Shown in pieces: positions 17,511 to 26,695 of a stretch of DNA of 64,000 nt. The position numbers and the translations under genes are program-made. The notes beneath the pieces were generated by a model. The model was given only the letters and a program-made list of their open reading frames with translations. It was not told where the DNA came from and made no database searches. The DNA comes from 66-474 sp036759545 (lineage in GTDB: Bacteria > Pseudomonadota > Gammaproteobacteria > Xanthomonadales > Rhodanobacteraceae): contig DAIOUL010000005.1 in the NCBI GenBank assembly GCA_036759545.1, positions 4,589 through 68,588 on the forward strand, read 5' to 3'. Within the stretch, counting starts at the first letter, position 1. Each line of letters begins with the position of its first letter.

Positions 17511-17657
17511 AAAAAGACATGGATGTCGAGCGATAAAGCGAAAAGCTGGATTGCAAAGTCCATCCGTGGACTTTGCCCTTCGGGCCAACCTTCGGTTGTC
17601 CAAATTCGTTCCAAACGAATTTGTCCGGCTTTCGCCGGAATGACGATCGTGCACGCT

Positions 17658-19310
17658 TCAGCGATCGCGCCAAGGCCATGCAATTCCAAAAGCCAGCAGG
17701 CCGCCTGCCAACGCGACGATCTCCAACCACGGCGCCCTCGCCGGCGCGAATGCGAACAGCAGTGCTGCGCTCACCAGCAGTGCGCCACCGAAGGATGCGG
17801 CCAGAATTCTTCGTTGCGTGTCGCGCTGGGCGGCGTGCAGCCATTGCAGTTCCTGCGAAGTCACGTCTACGCGCGTTGCGCCCTGCGCCAGTTTCTGCAA
17901 ACCGGCGTGCACCAGATCGGGAATCTGCGGCGCGATGTGCAGCCACTCCGGCACACGGCGGCGGATGTCGCGCAGCGCGCGCAGAGGGTTGTAGCGGCGC
18001 GCCAGAATCCGCTTCAGTTCCGGATACGCCACCGCCCAGATGTCGATCTGCGGATCGAGCTGACGGCCCAGCCCCTCGATGTTCAACAGCGTCTTTTGCA
18101 ACAGGATCAGTTGCGGTTGCAGCGTCAGCTCGAACTGGCGCGCGGTGTTGAACATCTTGGCGATCACTTCGGCCAGCGAGATTTCCGACAGCGGCCGGGT
18201 GAAATACGGCTCGCACACCGTGCGCACCGCGGTTTCCAGTTCGTCCAGCCGCACGTTCGCCGGCACCCAGCCCGCGGCGACATGCAATTCGGCGATGCGC
18301 CGGTAGTCGCGCTCGAACAGCGCCATGAAATTCTCGGCCAGCCAATACTGGTCGGCTTCCGGCAGCGTGCCCATGATGCCGAAATCCAGCGCGATGAAAC
18401 GCGGATCCTCGACTCGCGTGGTGTCCACCCAGATGTTGCCGGGATGCGCGTCGGCGTGGAAGAAGTTGTCACGAAACACCTGCGTGTAGAACAGCCGCAC
18501 ACCCTTCGCGGCGAGATGCCGGCGGTCGATACCGGCCGCATCCAGCGCGGTGATGTCGTCGGCCGGGATGCCGTGCACGCGCTCCATCGTGAACACGCGC
18601 TCGTTGGTGTGCGACCAGTGCACCTCCGGCACGTACAGATCGGGCGAATCGGTGAAATTGCGCCGCAGCAGACTCGCGTTCGCCGCTTCGCGCTGCAGAT
18701 CGAGTTCGTGATACAGCGTCTTCTCGATTTCCTCGACGATTTCCTGCGGGCGGATCTTGTCGGCCTGCGGGTGCCAGCGTGCGACGAGATTGGCGAGCGC
18801 GTGCAGCAAATCCAGATCGCGTGCGATCTGTTTGCGGATGCCCGGGCGCGCGACCTTGACGACCACTTCGCGTCCATCCGGCAGTGCCGCCGCGTGCACC
18901 TGCGCGATCGAGGCCGATGCCAGCGGCGTTTCGTCGAAGCGCGCGTACAACGTGCCGATCGGCGCGCCCAGCGCCTGCTCGATGATGGCGCGTGCCTCGT
19001 CGCCGGGAAACGGCGGCACCTGATCCTGGAGCAGCGCCAGTTCGTCGGCGACGTCCGGCGGCAGCAGGTCGCGGCGCGTGGACAACACCTGCCCCGCCTT
19101 GACGTAGATCGGCCCCAGTTGCGTCAATGCCAGACGCAATCGCGCGCCGCGCGGCATCGACGCGATTTCCGCACGCGGTCGCGGCAGCACCGCGCGCGCC
19201 CACTGCAGCGGGCGCATCACGTGCGCTTCGTCGATCAGATCGTCCAGCCGGTAGCGCACCAGCACCGCGAGCACACGGAGCACGCGCGGGAACAACCGCA
19301 GCGGGGTCAT
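17658..19310 (-). CDS. ubiB: UbiB, ABC1/ADCK family ubiquinone factor
   Basis: 550 residues. The atypical protein-kinase-like fold shows the family KxGQ motif (KAGQ, residues 71-74), an Ala-rich nucleotide loop (ASASIAQVHAA), VVVKV with the ATP-site lysine, and FHADAHPGN and LDFGIMG catalytic segments. Two hydrophobic helices at about 500-550 anchor it in the inner membrane. UbiB is an ATPase needed for ubiquinone synthesis. The ATG overlaps the ubiJ stop by four bases; ubiE is encoded 6 kb away on the other strand. Confidence 0.95.
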   Translation of the reverse strand: MTPLRLFPRVLRVLAVLVRYRLDDLIDEAHVMRPLQWARAVLPRPRAEIASMPRGARLRLALTQLGPIYVKAGQVLSTRRDLLPPDVADELALLQDQVPPFPGDEARAIIEQALGAPIGTLYARFDETPLASASIAQVHAAALPDGREVVVKVARPGIRKQIARDLDLLHALANLVARWHPQADKIRPQEIVEEIEKTLYHELDLQREAANASLLRRNFTDSPDLYVPEVHWSHTNERVFTMERVHGIPADDITALDAAGIDRRHLAAKGVRLFYTQVFRDNFFHADAHPGNIWVDTTRVEDPRFIALDFGIMGTLPEADQYWLAENFMALFERDYRRIAELHVAAGWVPANVRLDELETAVRTVCEPYFTRPLSEISLAEVIAKMFNTARQFELTLQPQLILLQKTLLNIEGLGRQLDPQIDIWAVAYPELKRILARRYNPLRALRDIRRRVPEWLHIAPQIPDLVHAGLQKLAQGATRVDVTSQELQWLHAAQRDTQRRILAASFGGALLVSAALLFAFAPARAPWLEIVALAGGLLAFGIAWPWRDR

Positions 19311-19960
19311 GCGGTTTGCTCCCGCAATCTGTTGACGCGCGCGTTCAAGCGCTCGGCGCGTTCGCGCAATGTATCCACTTCATCCAGAAAATCATCCAAC
19401 TCCCCGCGCGGCACCACAAGCCGCGATTCGTCGCGCAGCCAGTCGGCGGAATCCTGCGCGGCGTGCCGCGCGCCTTGGCGCAGCCAGCGTGTCGTTTCGC
19501 GCAGCGCGCGCGCGATGGCGACGCCCATCACCTCACCGAACACGCCCGCGAACGCTGCTTCGAAATCCGGTGCGAATTCCCGCGCCAGTTTTTCCACGCG
19601 GCGCGCCAGTTCCGCGTCACCCGCGATCTCGACTTTGCCGGGCGGTGTTTCTCCGCCGCGCGACAACGCCATCGCCAGCAGCGAACCGGGCGTGGCGGAA
19701 ACGCGCAGATCGGTTTTGTCTTGCGAGTCGTTCGATTGCGGCGGCTCGACGCGCAGCGCGCCTTCGCGCACGGCGATGTCGAATGCGATCTTCGGTCCGC
19801 GCAGATGCACGCCGACGCGGCGGCCGTTCAATTTGCCCAGCGCTATTTGAGTATCCGGATCGAGTCTCAGTGCGCGGTTGAACGCACGTTCCAGCGCCCG
19901 GCCGGCCAGCCGCCGCAGTGGTTTCGGCATCCATGCATTGGCGGCGGCGGCGTCCACCAC
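19307..19960 (-). CDS. ubiJ: UbiJ, SCP2-domain ubiquinone accessory factor
   Basis: 217 residues. An SCP2-like lipid-binding domain (about 25-130) is followed by a helical C-terminus with a heptad-like run (FLDEVDTLRERAERLNARVNRLRE), as in UbiJ, which with UbiK assists the soluble Ubi complex. The annotated GTG start 19960 is 12 bp after trmL; ATG 19930 (MPKPLRRLAGRALERA) matches the E. coli N-terminus equally well and may be the true start. Neighbouring ubiB makes the assignment firm. Confidence 0.85.
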   Translation of the reverse strand: MVDAAAANAWMPKPLRRLAGRALERAFNRALRLDPDTQIALGKLNGRRVGVHLRGPKIAFDIAVREGALRVEPPQSNDSQDKTDLRVSATPGSLLAMALSRGGETPPGKVEIAGDAELARRVEKLAREFAPDFEAAFAGVFGEVMGVAIARALRETTRWLRQGARHAAQDSADWLRDESRLVVPRGELDDFLDEVDTLRERAERLNARVNRLREQTA

Positions 19961-19972
19961 ACGATTGTAGCC

Positions 19973-20443
19973 TCACAAGCCGCCGGCAAAGTCCAATTGC
20001 CGCCAGGCTTCGTACACCGCCACCGCCACGGCATTGGAAAGATTGATGCTGCGGTTGCCCGGCACCATCGGCAGGCGGACGCGATGCTCTGGCGCAAAGC
20101 GGCCCAGAATTTCATCCGGCAATCCGCGCGTCTCGCAGCCGAACAGCAGCGCGTCGCCGTCTTCGAAGCGCACACCGGTGTGGCGAACTTCACCGCGCGT
20201 GGTGAAGGCGAAGGTGCGCGGATGATCCAATGCGGTGAGGCATGCGTCGAGATCGTCGTGTACCGCCACGCGCGCGAACTCGTGGTAATCCAGACCCGCG
20301 CGCCGCAATTTCGCATGATCCAGTTCGAAGCCCAGCGGCCGAATCAGATGCAGCGACGCACCTGTATTCGCGCACAGCCGGATCACGTTGCCGGTGTTGG
20401 GCGGGATTTCCGGATTGTGCAGGATCACGTGCAATATCGTCAT
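19973..20443 (-). CDS. trmL: tRNA (cytidine(34)-2'-O)-methyltransferase
   Basis: 156 residues, the size of TrmL/YibK. This SPOUT methyltransferase modifies the wobble base of tRNA-Leu. The trefoil-knot motifs are present: NPEIPPNTGNVIRLCANTG at the N-terminus, LFGCETRGLP, and RLPMVPGNRSINLSNAVAVAVYEAWRQ at the C-terminus. It is the first clear gene of a minus-strand unit leading to ubiJ and ubiB. Confidence 0.95.
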   Translation of the reverse strand: MTILHVILHNPEIPPNTGNVIRLCANTGASLHLIRPLGFELDHAKLRRAGLDYHEFARVAVHDDLDACLTALDHPRTFAFTTRGEVRHTGVRFEDGDALLFGCETRGLPDEILGRFAPEHRVRLPMVPGNRSINLSNAVAVAVYEAWRQLDFAGGL

Positions 20444-20501
20444 CCGGCATGGATCGGCCGGGAACCAGCGCCAGGACGGCCAGTGCCATTATGCCGCGCG
20501 C

Positions 20502-20597
20502 TCAATGCACACCGAGCATCATCGCGCAGAATCCGCAAACGGTGGTCAGCGAGGAGATGGTGAACAGGACGCGCAAGACAGTCGTTTCGGTTTTCAT
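20502..20597 (-). CDS. 31-residue hydrophobic peptide, hypothetical
   Basis: ATG 20597 to TGA 20502 encodes 31 residues. A short charged start (MKTETT) is followed by one hydrophobic stretch (VLFTISSLTTVCGFCAMML) that could span a membrane. A strong ribosome site GGAGAG lies five bases before the ATG, which is the main reason to believe it. It contains two cysteines four residues apart in the hydrophobic part. It is 58 bp upstream of trmL on the same strand. Function unknown. Confidence 0.45.
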   Translation of the reverse strand: MKTETTVLRVLFTISSLTTVCGFCAMMLGVH

Positions 20598-20780
20598 GTT
20601 GCTCTCCGGATTCGCCGCGTCAGGGAGGACGGCGATCTGTACAGAGCAGACGGCGTGCCAATCGCGGCAGATCAGGAAAGCGGGCCGAAATCAGCCGCTT
20701 GCATCCGGGATCGGGCAAACCCGCGCACGCTGCGCGTGACCGCGGACACGGACGCACGCGCCGCGGACAGCGGCGGATTT

Positions 20781-21479
20781 TCACCAGGGCAAGGGCGCGC
20801 CGTCGTAGGCCAGGAACTTTCCGCCGTCGTCCGGCTTGGCGTGCTCGATCAAGCCCAGCATCGCCTTTACCGAAGTCGCCGGTTCCAGCGTGGCGCCCGC
20901 GCCGCCCATCGCGGTTTTCACCCAACCCGGATGAAATGCCATCACCACGACGCCGCGGGGCGAAAGTTCCGCAGCCAATCGTTTCACCGCCATGTTCAAC
21001 GCGGCCTTGCTCATCGCATAGCTGAGCGTGCGAAAACCGGATGCCTGCGCGATCGAAGCCAGTTGCGTGGAGACGCACAGCACGCGCGGCTTGTGCCCGC
21101 GCATCAGCAACGGCGCCAGCGCCTGCGTGATCAGCAAGGGCGCGGCTGCATTCACCGCGAAGCTCTGCATCAGCGATTCGGGAGTCACGTTGCCGAAACG
21201 CTCACCCGACACCAGCATGCCGGCGTTGTTGACCAGCAGGTCGAGCCGTTGCAGGTGTTTCGCCGCGATTTCGGGCAACGTAGTGATCGCCTGTTGATCG
21301 GCGACATCCAGTGCGTGCACGATCAGTTCTTCGCCGTGCTCCTTTTGAAGCGTATTCAGATCATCCGCGTGCGCGGGATCGCGGCAGCAGGCCAGCACGC
21401 GCGCGCCGCGCGCGAGCAATTGCCTGGTGAACTCCAATCCCAGGCCGCGGTTGGCGCCGGTGACCAGGCAGCGCTGCAT
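20781..21479 (-). CDS. SDR family oxidoreductase (C-factor/CsgA-like)
   Basis: 232 residues. The Rossmann glycine motif is TGANRGLG near the N-terminus, then NNAG, and the catalytic pair is YAMSK, completing a classical short-chain dehydrogenase. The closest type by eye is the CsgA/C-factor group, suggested by VTGANRGLGLEFTRQLL and HPGWVKTAMGG. ATG 21479 has AGGAGG at good spacing; the frame remains open upstream but without support. Substrate unknown. It is divergent from the M16 peptidase. Confidence 0.85.
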   Translation of the reverse strand: MQRCLVTGANRGLGLEFTRQLLARGARVLACCRDPAHADDLNTLQKEHGEELIVHALDVADQQAITTLPEIAAKHLQRLDLLVNNAGMLVSGERFGNVTPESLMQSFAVNAAAPLLITQALAPLLMRGHKPRVLCVSTQLASIAQASGFRTLSYAMSKAALNMAVKRLAAELSPRGVVVMAFHPGWVKTAMGGAGATLEPATSVKAMLGLIEHAKPDDGGKFLAYDGAPLPW

Positions 21480-21579
21480 CGGCCATTCCTCCTGCGTTTC
21501 AGTGTAGTCCTTTCGGCATTTGCGCGTGCGCAGGCCAGCCGTTAGCCTCGGGCAGATTTTCATCCCGGGGAGAGAACCG

Positions 21580-24420
21580 ATGCGCAAGCTCGTATCAGGA
21601 GTGCTCGCGGCCGCCATGGCCCTGGCCGCGAATTTCACCGCGCAGGCTGCAAGCAGCGGCGCGAAGATCGACATTCCCTACACCCGTTTCACCCTGCCCA
21701 ACGGTCTGACCGTGGTAGTGAGCGAAGATCACAAGGCGCCGATCGTGGCGGTCAGCGTGTGGTACCACGTCGGTTCCGGTTACGAGCCGCAAGGCAAGAC
21801 CGGCTTCGCGCACCTGTTCGAACACCTGATGTTCCAGGGTTCGGAAAATCACAAGGACGAATACTTTCGTCCGTTCGAACGGGTCGGCGCCACCGGCATG
21901 AACGGCACGACCTGGCTGGATCGCACAAACTATTTCGAAACCGTGCCGACCACCGCGCTGGACATGGCGCTATGGATGGAGTCCGACCGCATGGGCCATT
22001 TGCTGGGCGCGATCGGCCAGCACGAACTCGACGAGCAGCGCGGCGTGGTGCAGAACGAAAAGCGCCAGGACGAGAACCAGCCTTATGGCCGCGCCTCCGA
22101 GGACATCCAGGCGAATGCGTTCCCGGCCAACCATCCGTATCACCACGACACCATCGGCTCGATGGCGGACTTGAACGCGGCTTCGCTGGACACCGTGAAG
22201 CAATGGTTCCGCGACTACTACGGCGCGGCCAACACCACGCTGGTGCTGGTCGGCGACATCACGCCCGCGCAGGCGCGCGAGAAGGCGATGAAATATTTCG
22301 GCGACATTCCCGCCGGCCCGCGCGTGCCGCGGCCGCAGGCGTGGATCGCACCGAACACGAAGTCATCGAGCGGCACGATGACCGACAACGTGGCCCAAAC
22401 GCGCATCTACCGCGAATGGAACACGCCGGGCCTGGACTCGCCGGGCAACGATCGCCTGATGCTGGATCTCGCCGCGCAGGTGCTGGGCGGCAGCAAGACT
22501 TCGCGCCTGTACCAGCGCCTGGTCTACAAGGACAAGCTGGCCGATGACGTCTCGGTCTACAACCAGACCTTCGAACTGGCCAACATGACGCAATTGCAGG
22601 TCGATGTGAAGAAAGGCATCGACCCCGCGAAGGTCGAAGCCGCGGTCGCCGACGAGTGGCAGAAATTCCTGAAGGACGGCCCGACCGCCGACGAACTGGC
22701 GCGCGCCAAGACCACGTATCAGGCCGCCACCATCCGCGGGCTGGAACAGGTAGGCGGCTTTTCCGGCAAGGCGGTGACGCTGGCCGAGGGCCAGGTCTAT
22801 CGCGGCGATCCGGGCGCTTGGAAAAAGGATTACAAGATCACCATGGCGGCCACGCCCGCCGCGGTGAAGGCCGCGGCGGACAAGTGGCTGTCCAGCGGCG
22901 ACTACACGCTCACCGTGACACCGGGCAAGGTCGAAGACACCGACATGGCCACGCTCGCGGGCCGCGCCGCAATCGCGGGCCGTCCCGCCGACGTGCTTTC
23001 GCCCGCGGGCGACTACACCGTCGGCAAGAGCGATGTCGATCGAAGCGCCGGCGTGCCGGAAGTCGCGGCGTTTCCCGATCTCACCTTCCCGAACCTGCAG
23101 CACGGCAAGTTGAAGAACGGCGTCGAAGTGGTGCTGGCCGAACGCCATTCGATCCCGGTGGTGCAGATCGAAGCGATGTTCGATTCGGGCTACGCCGCCG
23201 ATCAGGGCCGCAAGCTAGGCACCTCCAGCTTCACCATGGCGATGCTCGATGAAGGCACCAAGGATCTGGACTCGGTCGAAATCGCCAAGCGCAAGCAGCG
23301 TTACGGCGCGGAGATCGCCAGCGGTTGCGACCTCGACATCTGCAACGTGTCGCTGAATGCGCTGGACGACAAGCTGACCGATTCGCTGGCGCTGTACGCC
23401 GACATCGTGCGCAACCCCGCCTTCCGCGACGCCGACGTGTCGCGCCTGCGCGGACAATGGCTGGCCGGCATCGCGCAGGAGAAGAGCGAACCGACCGGTG
23501 TGGCCTTGCGCCTGCTGCCGCCGATCCTCTACGGTCCCGGCAATGCTTATGCGATCCCGTTCACCGGTTCCGGCACGGAAGCTTCGATCAATTCGCTGAC
23601 CACCGCCGACATGCGCGGCTTCGTCGGCGATTACCTGCGGCCGGACAACATGAAGATCCTGGTCGCGGGCGACACCACGCTCGACAAGATCATCCCGCAA
23701 CTGGAGAAGGTGTTCGGCGACTGGCAGGCGCCGGCCAAACCCGTGCCGGCGAAGAATCTCGCCAAGGTCGACTACCCGGCCAAGTCGCGCGTGTATCTGG
23801 TCAACCGTCCCGGTTCGCAGCAGTCGGTGATCATTGCCGGGCTGGTCGCGCCTTCGACCAAGGCGCAGAACAACATCGAGATCGGCACCATGAACGGTGC
23901 GTTCGGCGGCACCTTCACCTCGCGTCTCAACATGAACCTGCGCGAGGACAAGCACTGGGCCTACGGTGCCTTCAGCTTCAGCCCGAACGCGGTCGGCCAG
24001 CGCCCGTTCCTGATGTACGCGCCGGTGCAGACCGACAAGACCGCGCAATCCGCCGAGGAAGTGCTGAAGGAAGCGCGCGCCGTGATCGACGAAAAGCCGT
24101 TGACCGATGCGGAGATCCAGAAGATCAAGGACAACGACGTGCGCAAGATGCCGGGCCAGTACGAGACTTCGCAGGCGGTGCTGGGCGCGGTCGAGAACAT
24201 CGTCAAGTACGACCGTCCGGACGATTACGTGCAGACCTTGAAGTCGCGGATCGAGGGTCAGAAGGACGCCGACGTGCAGGCCGCGGCCGTGGAAGTGATC
24301 CATCCCAATCACCTGACCTGGGTGATCGTGGGCGATCTCTCCAAGATCGAGCAGCCGGTGCGCGCGCTGAACCTGGGTGACGTGCAGGTGATCGACGCCG
24401 ACGGCAATCCGGTGCATTGA
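21580..24420 (+). CDS. M16 family zinc metallopeptidase, exported
   Basis: 946 residues with a Sec signal peptide (cleavage after about 23, AQA). The inverted zinc motif HxxEH is HLFEH (His78, Glu81, His82), with the distal glutamate expected in DEQRGVVQNEKRQ. Two M16 repeats are present; the second half (from about 500) lacks the HxxEH motif, as is normal for the inactive half. It resembles the large pitrilysin-like periplasmic proteases of Xanthomonadales. It degrades peptides in the periplasm (inference). ATG 21580 is preceded by GGGGAGAG. A hairpin terminator follows. Confidence 0.92.
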   Translation: MRKLVSGVLAAAMALAANFTAQAASSGAKIDIPYTRFTLPNGLTVVVSEDHKAPIVAVSVWYHVGSGYEPQGKTGFAHLFEHLMFQGSENHKDEYFRPFERVGATGMNGTTWLDRTNYFETVPTTALDMALWMESDRMGHLLGAIGQHELDEQRGVVQNEKRQDENQPYGRASEDIQANAFPANHPYHHDTIGSMADLNAASLDTVKQWFRDYYGAANTTLVLVGDITPAQAREKAMKYFGDIPAGPRVPRPQAWIAPNTKSSSGTMTDNVAQTRIYREWNTPGLDSPGNDRLMLDLAAQVLGGSKTSRLYQRLVYKDKLADDVSVYNQTFELANMTQLQVDVKKGIDPAKVEAAVADEWQKFLKDGPTADELARAKTTYQAATIRGLEQVGGFSGKAVTLAEGQVYRGDPGAWKKDYKITMAATPAAVKAAADKWLSSGDYTLTVTPGKVEDTDMATLAGRAAIAGRPADVLSPAGDYTVGKSDVDRSAGVPEVAAFPDLTFPNLQHGKLKNGVEVVLAERHSIPVVQIEAMFDSGYAADQGRKLGTSSFTMAMLDEGTKDLDSVEIAKRKQRYGAEIASGCDLDICNVSLNALDDKLTDSLALYADIVRNPAFRDADVSRLRGQWLAGIAQEKSEPTGVALRLLPPILYGPGNAYAIPFTGSGTEASINSLTTADMRGFVGDYLRPDNMKILVAGDTTLDKIIPQLEKVFGDWQAPAKPVPAKNLAKVDYPAKSRVYLVNRPGSQQSVIIAGLVAPSTKAQNNIEIGTMNGAFGGTFTSRLNMNLREDKHWAYGAFSFSPNAVGQRPFLMYAPVQTDKTAQSAEEVLKEARAVIDEKPLTDAEIQKIKDNDVRKMPGQYETSQAVLGAVENIVKYDRPDDYVQTLKSRIEGQKDADVQAAAVEVIHPNHLTWVIVGDLSKIEQPVRALNLGDVQVIDADGNPVH

Positions 24421-24430
24421 TGCAATACCG

Positions 24431-24452
24431 ACGGCCCTCCGCGGAGGGCCGT
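24431..24452 (+). terminator. Terminator after the M16 peptidase gene
   Basis: ACGGCCCTCC-GC-GGAGGGCCGT is a perfect ten-pair stem 11 bases after the stop codon, followed by CTTCCTGC. It is a good rho-independent-type hairpin with a weak T tract. Confidence 0.7.
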
Positions 24453-24523
24453 CTTCCTGCCGTGCATTCCGATTCAGCCGTCTCGCGCTAGCCTGTGGCG
24501 AGATTGACGGGCCGGAGATCGCG

Positions 24524-25108
24524 ATGAAATCCCCGCTGCGAAAGAGAATGGCGCGAATGGCGCCGCTGTTCGGCGGCGCGCTGCTTTCGGCATGCACCTA
24601 CGGGATCGTGCTCGATGCAGGCGGGCAGAGCGTCAGCACCGACTGGAACGGCCAGCGCGTGGCCGGTTGCCGCGATATCGGCAAGGTCACCGTGTCGGTG
24701 ATGAGCCGCGTCGGGCCGATCGACCGCAACGACATCAAGGTGCGCGACGAACTGGAGATCATGGCGCGCAACCAGGCCGCGCAGATGCACGCCGACACGA
24801 TCACGCCGCTGGGCGATCCCCACGACGGCGAGCAGTCCTGGGAAGCGTATTCCTGCGGCACGGTCGCGCCGCAGGGTTATGCGCCAGCCTATCCGCCGCC
24901 GAATCCGCAAGGTTCCGGCGCGCCGGTCGAGGAAGTGCCGCCACCCAACGCTCCGCCGCAATCGAACTATTCGGAATCGAACTATCCGCCGCCATCGAAC
25001 TATCCACCTCCGCCGCCGCCGCAGAATGCGCAGCCGCAGCCGTTCAGCGCGCCGCTGCCGGCGGGCAGCAGCGCGCAGACGTATCCGATGTCGGGAAGCT
25101 CCAGCTAG
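24524..25108 (+). CDS. DUF4156-like lipoprotein with proline-rich tail
   Basis: 194 residues. The N-terminus has a basic region, a hydrophobic stretch and a lipobox LLSAC (Cys24), so it is a lipoprotein. The globular part (about 25-115) has the DUF4156 look: a conserved Cys near CRDIG and another at SCGT, with NDIKVRDELEIMARNQAAQMHAD. The rest is low complexity, rich in Pro, Asn, Tyr and Ser with repeated PPPSNY units. It ends nine bases before ubiE and is probably cotranscribed. Function unknown. Confidence 0.7.
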   Translation: MKSPLRKRMARMAPLFGGALLSACTYGIVLDAGGQSVSTDWNGQRVAGCRDIGKVTVSVMSRVGPIDRNDIKVRDELEIMARNQAAQMHADTITPLGDPHDGEQSWEAYSCGTVAPQGYAPAYPPPNPQGSGAPVEEVPPPNAPPQSNYSESNYPPPSNYPPPPPPQNAQPQPFSAPLPAGSSAQTYPMSGSSS

Positions 25109-25117
25109 ACTGCGCGG

Positions 25118-25876
25118 ATGGGCGATCTGCAATCACAGGGCACCACGCACTTCGGCTACCGCGAAGTGCCGGTCGCGCAAAAGCAGAAGCTGGTCGGGGA
25201 GGTGTTCACTTCCGTCGCCGGAAAGTACGACCTGATGAACGACCTGATGTCGTTCGGCGTGCATCGCCTCTGGAAGCGTTTCTTCGTCGCGACGTCAGGC
25301 GTGAGGCCCGGCGACCGCGTGCTGGATCTGGCGGGCGGCACGGGCGACATCGCCGCGCTGCTGCTGCCGCGCGTGGGCGGCAAAGGCGAGGTGATCGTCG
25401 GGGACATCAACGCTTCGATGCTGCGCACCGGCCGCGACCGCTTGCTCGATCGCGGTTTGTTGTCGCGCCTGGGCTGGACGCAGCTGAACGCGGAGGCGTT
25501 GCCGTTTCCGGACGATTCCTTCGACGCGGTGACGATCGCCTTCGGCCTGCGCAACGTCACCGACAAACAGAAGGCGCTTGCCGAAATGCAGCGCGTGCTG
25601 AAACCCGGCGGCCGCGCGCTGATCCTGGAATTCTCGCGCCTGCAGAGCGAACTGCTGAAGCCGCTGTACGATTTCCATTCCTTCCAGGTGCTGCCGCGAT
25701 TGGGGAAACTGATCGCGGACGACGAAGCGAGTTATCGCTATCTGGCCGAATCCATCCGCAAGCATCCCGATCAGGACACGCTGCGGGCCATGATGGAAAC
25801 GGCGGGTTTTCGCAATGTGCAGGTGAGAAACCTCTCCGCAGGAATCGTCGCGATCCACCGCGGCTACAAGGCCTGA
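25118..25876 (+). CDS. ubiE: Ubiquinone/menaquinone C-methyltransferase
   Basis: 252 residues. SAM-dependent methylation of 2-polyprenyl-6-methoxybenzoquinol (and demethylmenaquinol where made). UbiE signatures are visible: YDLMNDLMSFGVHRLWKR, the SAM site LDLAGGTGDIAALL, AFGLRNVTDK and YRYLAESIRKHPDQ. Together with ubiJ and ubiB it makes this part of the chromosome a ubiquinone neighbourhood, although the genes are in separate units. The start follows the lipoprotein stop by nine bases. Confidence 0.95.
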   Translation: MGDLQSQGTTHFGYREVPVAQKQKLVGEVFTSVAGKYDLMNDLMSFGVHRLWKRFFVATSGVRPGDRVLDLAGGTGDIAALLLPRVGGKGEVIVGDINASMLRTGRDRLLDRGLLSRLGWTQLNAEALPFPDDSFDAVTIAFGLRNVTDKQKALAEMQRVLKPGGRALILEFSRLQSELLKPLYDFHSFQVLPRLGKLIADDEASYRYLAESIRKHPDQDTLRAMMETAGFRNVQVRNLSAGIVAIHRGYKA

Positions 25877-25884
25877 TTCGCGCC

Positions 25885-26568
25885 TCAAGCCGCGCGCAAA
25901 TCCTCGACGATCTTGCCCCATTGCAGCACTTCTTCCTCGTGCGCCTGGTCGCGCCAAGTTTCGGACAGCGCGCTCTCGTACCACCCGCGCATCGCAGGCA
26001 GCGCCAGCAACCGCTGCGCGTACGCCAGCGCGTTCCCATCCAGCGGCGGCGAATAGGTCTGGATGCGGAACGCCACCGGCGCGTAGAACGCATCGGCCGC
26101 GGTGAATTCGTTGCCGGCGAGGAACGGACCGCCGAAACGTTGCAAGCCTTCGTTCCACAATTCCGAAACGCGCGACAAATCTCGTTGCAGCGCCGCATCG
26201 ACTCCGCGGAGTTTCACGCGGATGCCGCAGCTCATGCCGCACTGCGTGCGCAGCGCGGTAAAACCGGAATGCATCTCGGCCGCGGCGCAGCGCGCGAAGG
26301 CGCGCGCCTTGGCATCCGATGGCCATACGCCGGGGTGGCGCTCGGCCAGGTACTCGGCGATCGCCAGCGAATCCCACACCACCGTATCGCCGTCCACCAG
26401 ACACGGTACCTTGCCGCTGGGCGAAAAAGTGCGGAAGGTTTTCCAGCTCGAACCGGCGTCGAACTGAAATAACTTCTCCTCGAAATCGATCCTGCGCGCC
26501 TTCATCAGAATCCACGGCCGCAGCGACCACGACGAGTAATTCTTGTTGCCGATGTATAGCGTGTACAT
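25885..26568 (-). CDS. Glutathione S-transferase family protein
   Basis: 227 residues. The N-terminal thioredoxin-like domain starts YTLYIGNKNYSSWSLRPWI, with the catalytic Ser in SSWS, and has the cis-proline segment GKVPCLVDGD, then ESLA-like DSLAIAEYLAE. A helical C-terminal GST domain follows (to about 215). This is the small-molecule GST type often seen next to quinone genes, but no substrate can be named. ATG 26568 is chosen over ATG 26580 because it starts at the conserved strand. Convergent with ubiE, nine bases apart. Confidence 0.85.
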   Translation of the reverse strand: MYTLYIGNKNYSSWSLRPWILMKARRIDFEEKLFQFDAGSSWKTFRTFSPSGKVPCLVDGDTVVWDSLAIAEYLAERHPGVWPSDAKARAFARCAAAEMHSGFTALRTQCGMSCGIRVKLRGVDAALQRDLSRVSELWNEGLQRFGGPFLAGNEFTAADAFYAPVAFRIQTYSPPLDGNALAYAQRLLALPAMRGWYESALSETWRDQAHEEEVLQWGKIVEDLRAA

Positions 26569-26695
26569 GGCGCGTTCCATTCTCCGCAAGCGCGGCATTC
26601 TAGCGGCGCTCGGCGGTCACGTGCGGGGCTTTCCGCACACGCCGCCATGGCGCGCCGATGGCATACTCGGCCATTCGTCTTGACCGGAGTCCCCG

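Larger units (their letters stand above)
17182..17657. other. Gene-free stretch rich in inverted repeats
   Basis: About 475 bp between arfB and the end of ubiB with no convincing gene; short open frames here are Arg/Cys rich and lack ribosome sites. It contains GC-rich palindromic segments around 17290-17350, two back-to-back hairpins (17462-17510), a segment CCCTTCGGGCCAACC and local pairs AAATTCGTT/AACGAATTT, and ends with CCGGAATGACG (17635-17645), the terminus of a dispersed element family. Confidence 0.6.

Noticed and set aside
17182..17657. A small hypothetical gene on the minus strand in the arfB-ubiB gap
   Set aside because: The open frame is Cys/Arg rich, lacks a ribosome site and overlaps several palindromic repeats.
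17244..19850. 868-residue plus-strand open frame over ubiB and ubiJ
   Set aside because: Composition is Arg/Gln/His rich without domain signs; it is the antisense frame of ubiB/ubiJ.
23215..24597. 460-residue minus-strand open frame inside the M16 peptidase gene
   Set aside because: Shadow of the peptidase third-position GC bias; no start or domain support.
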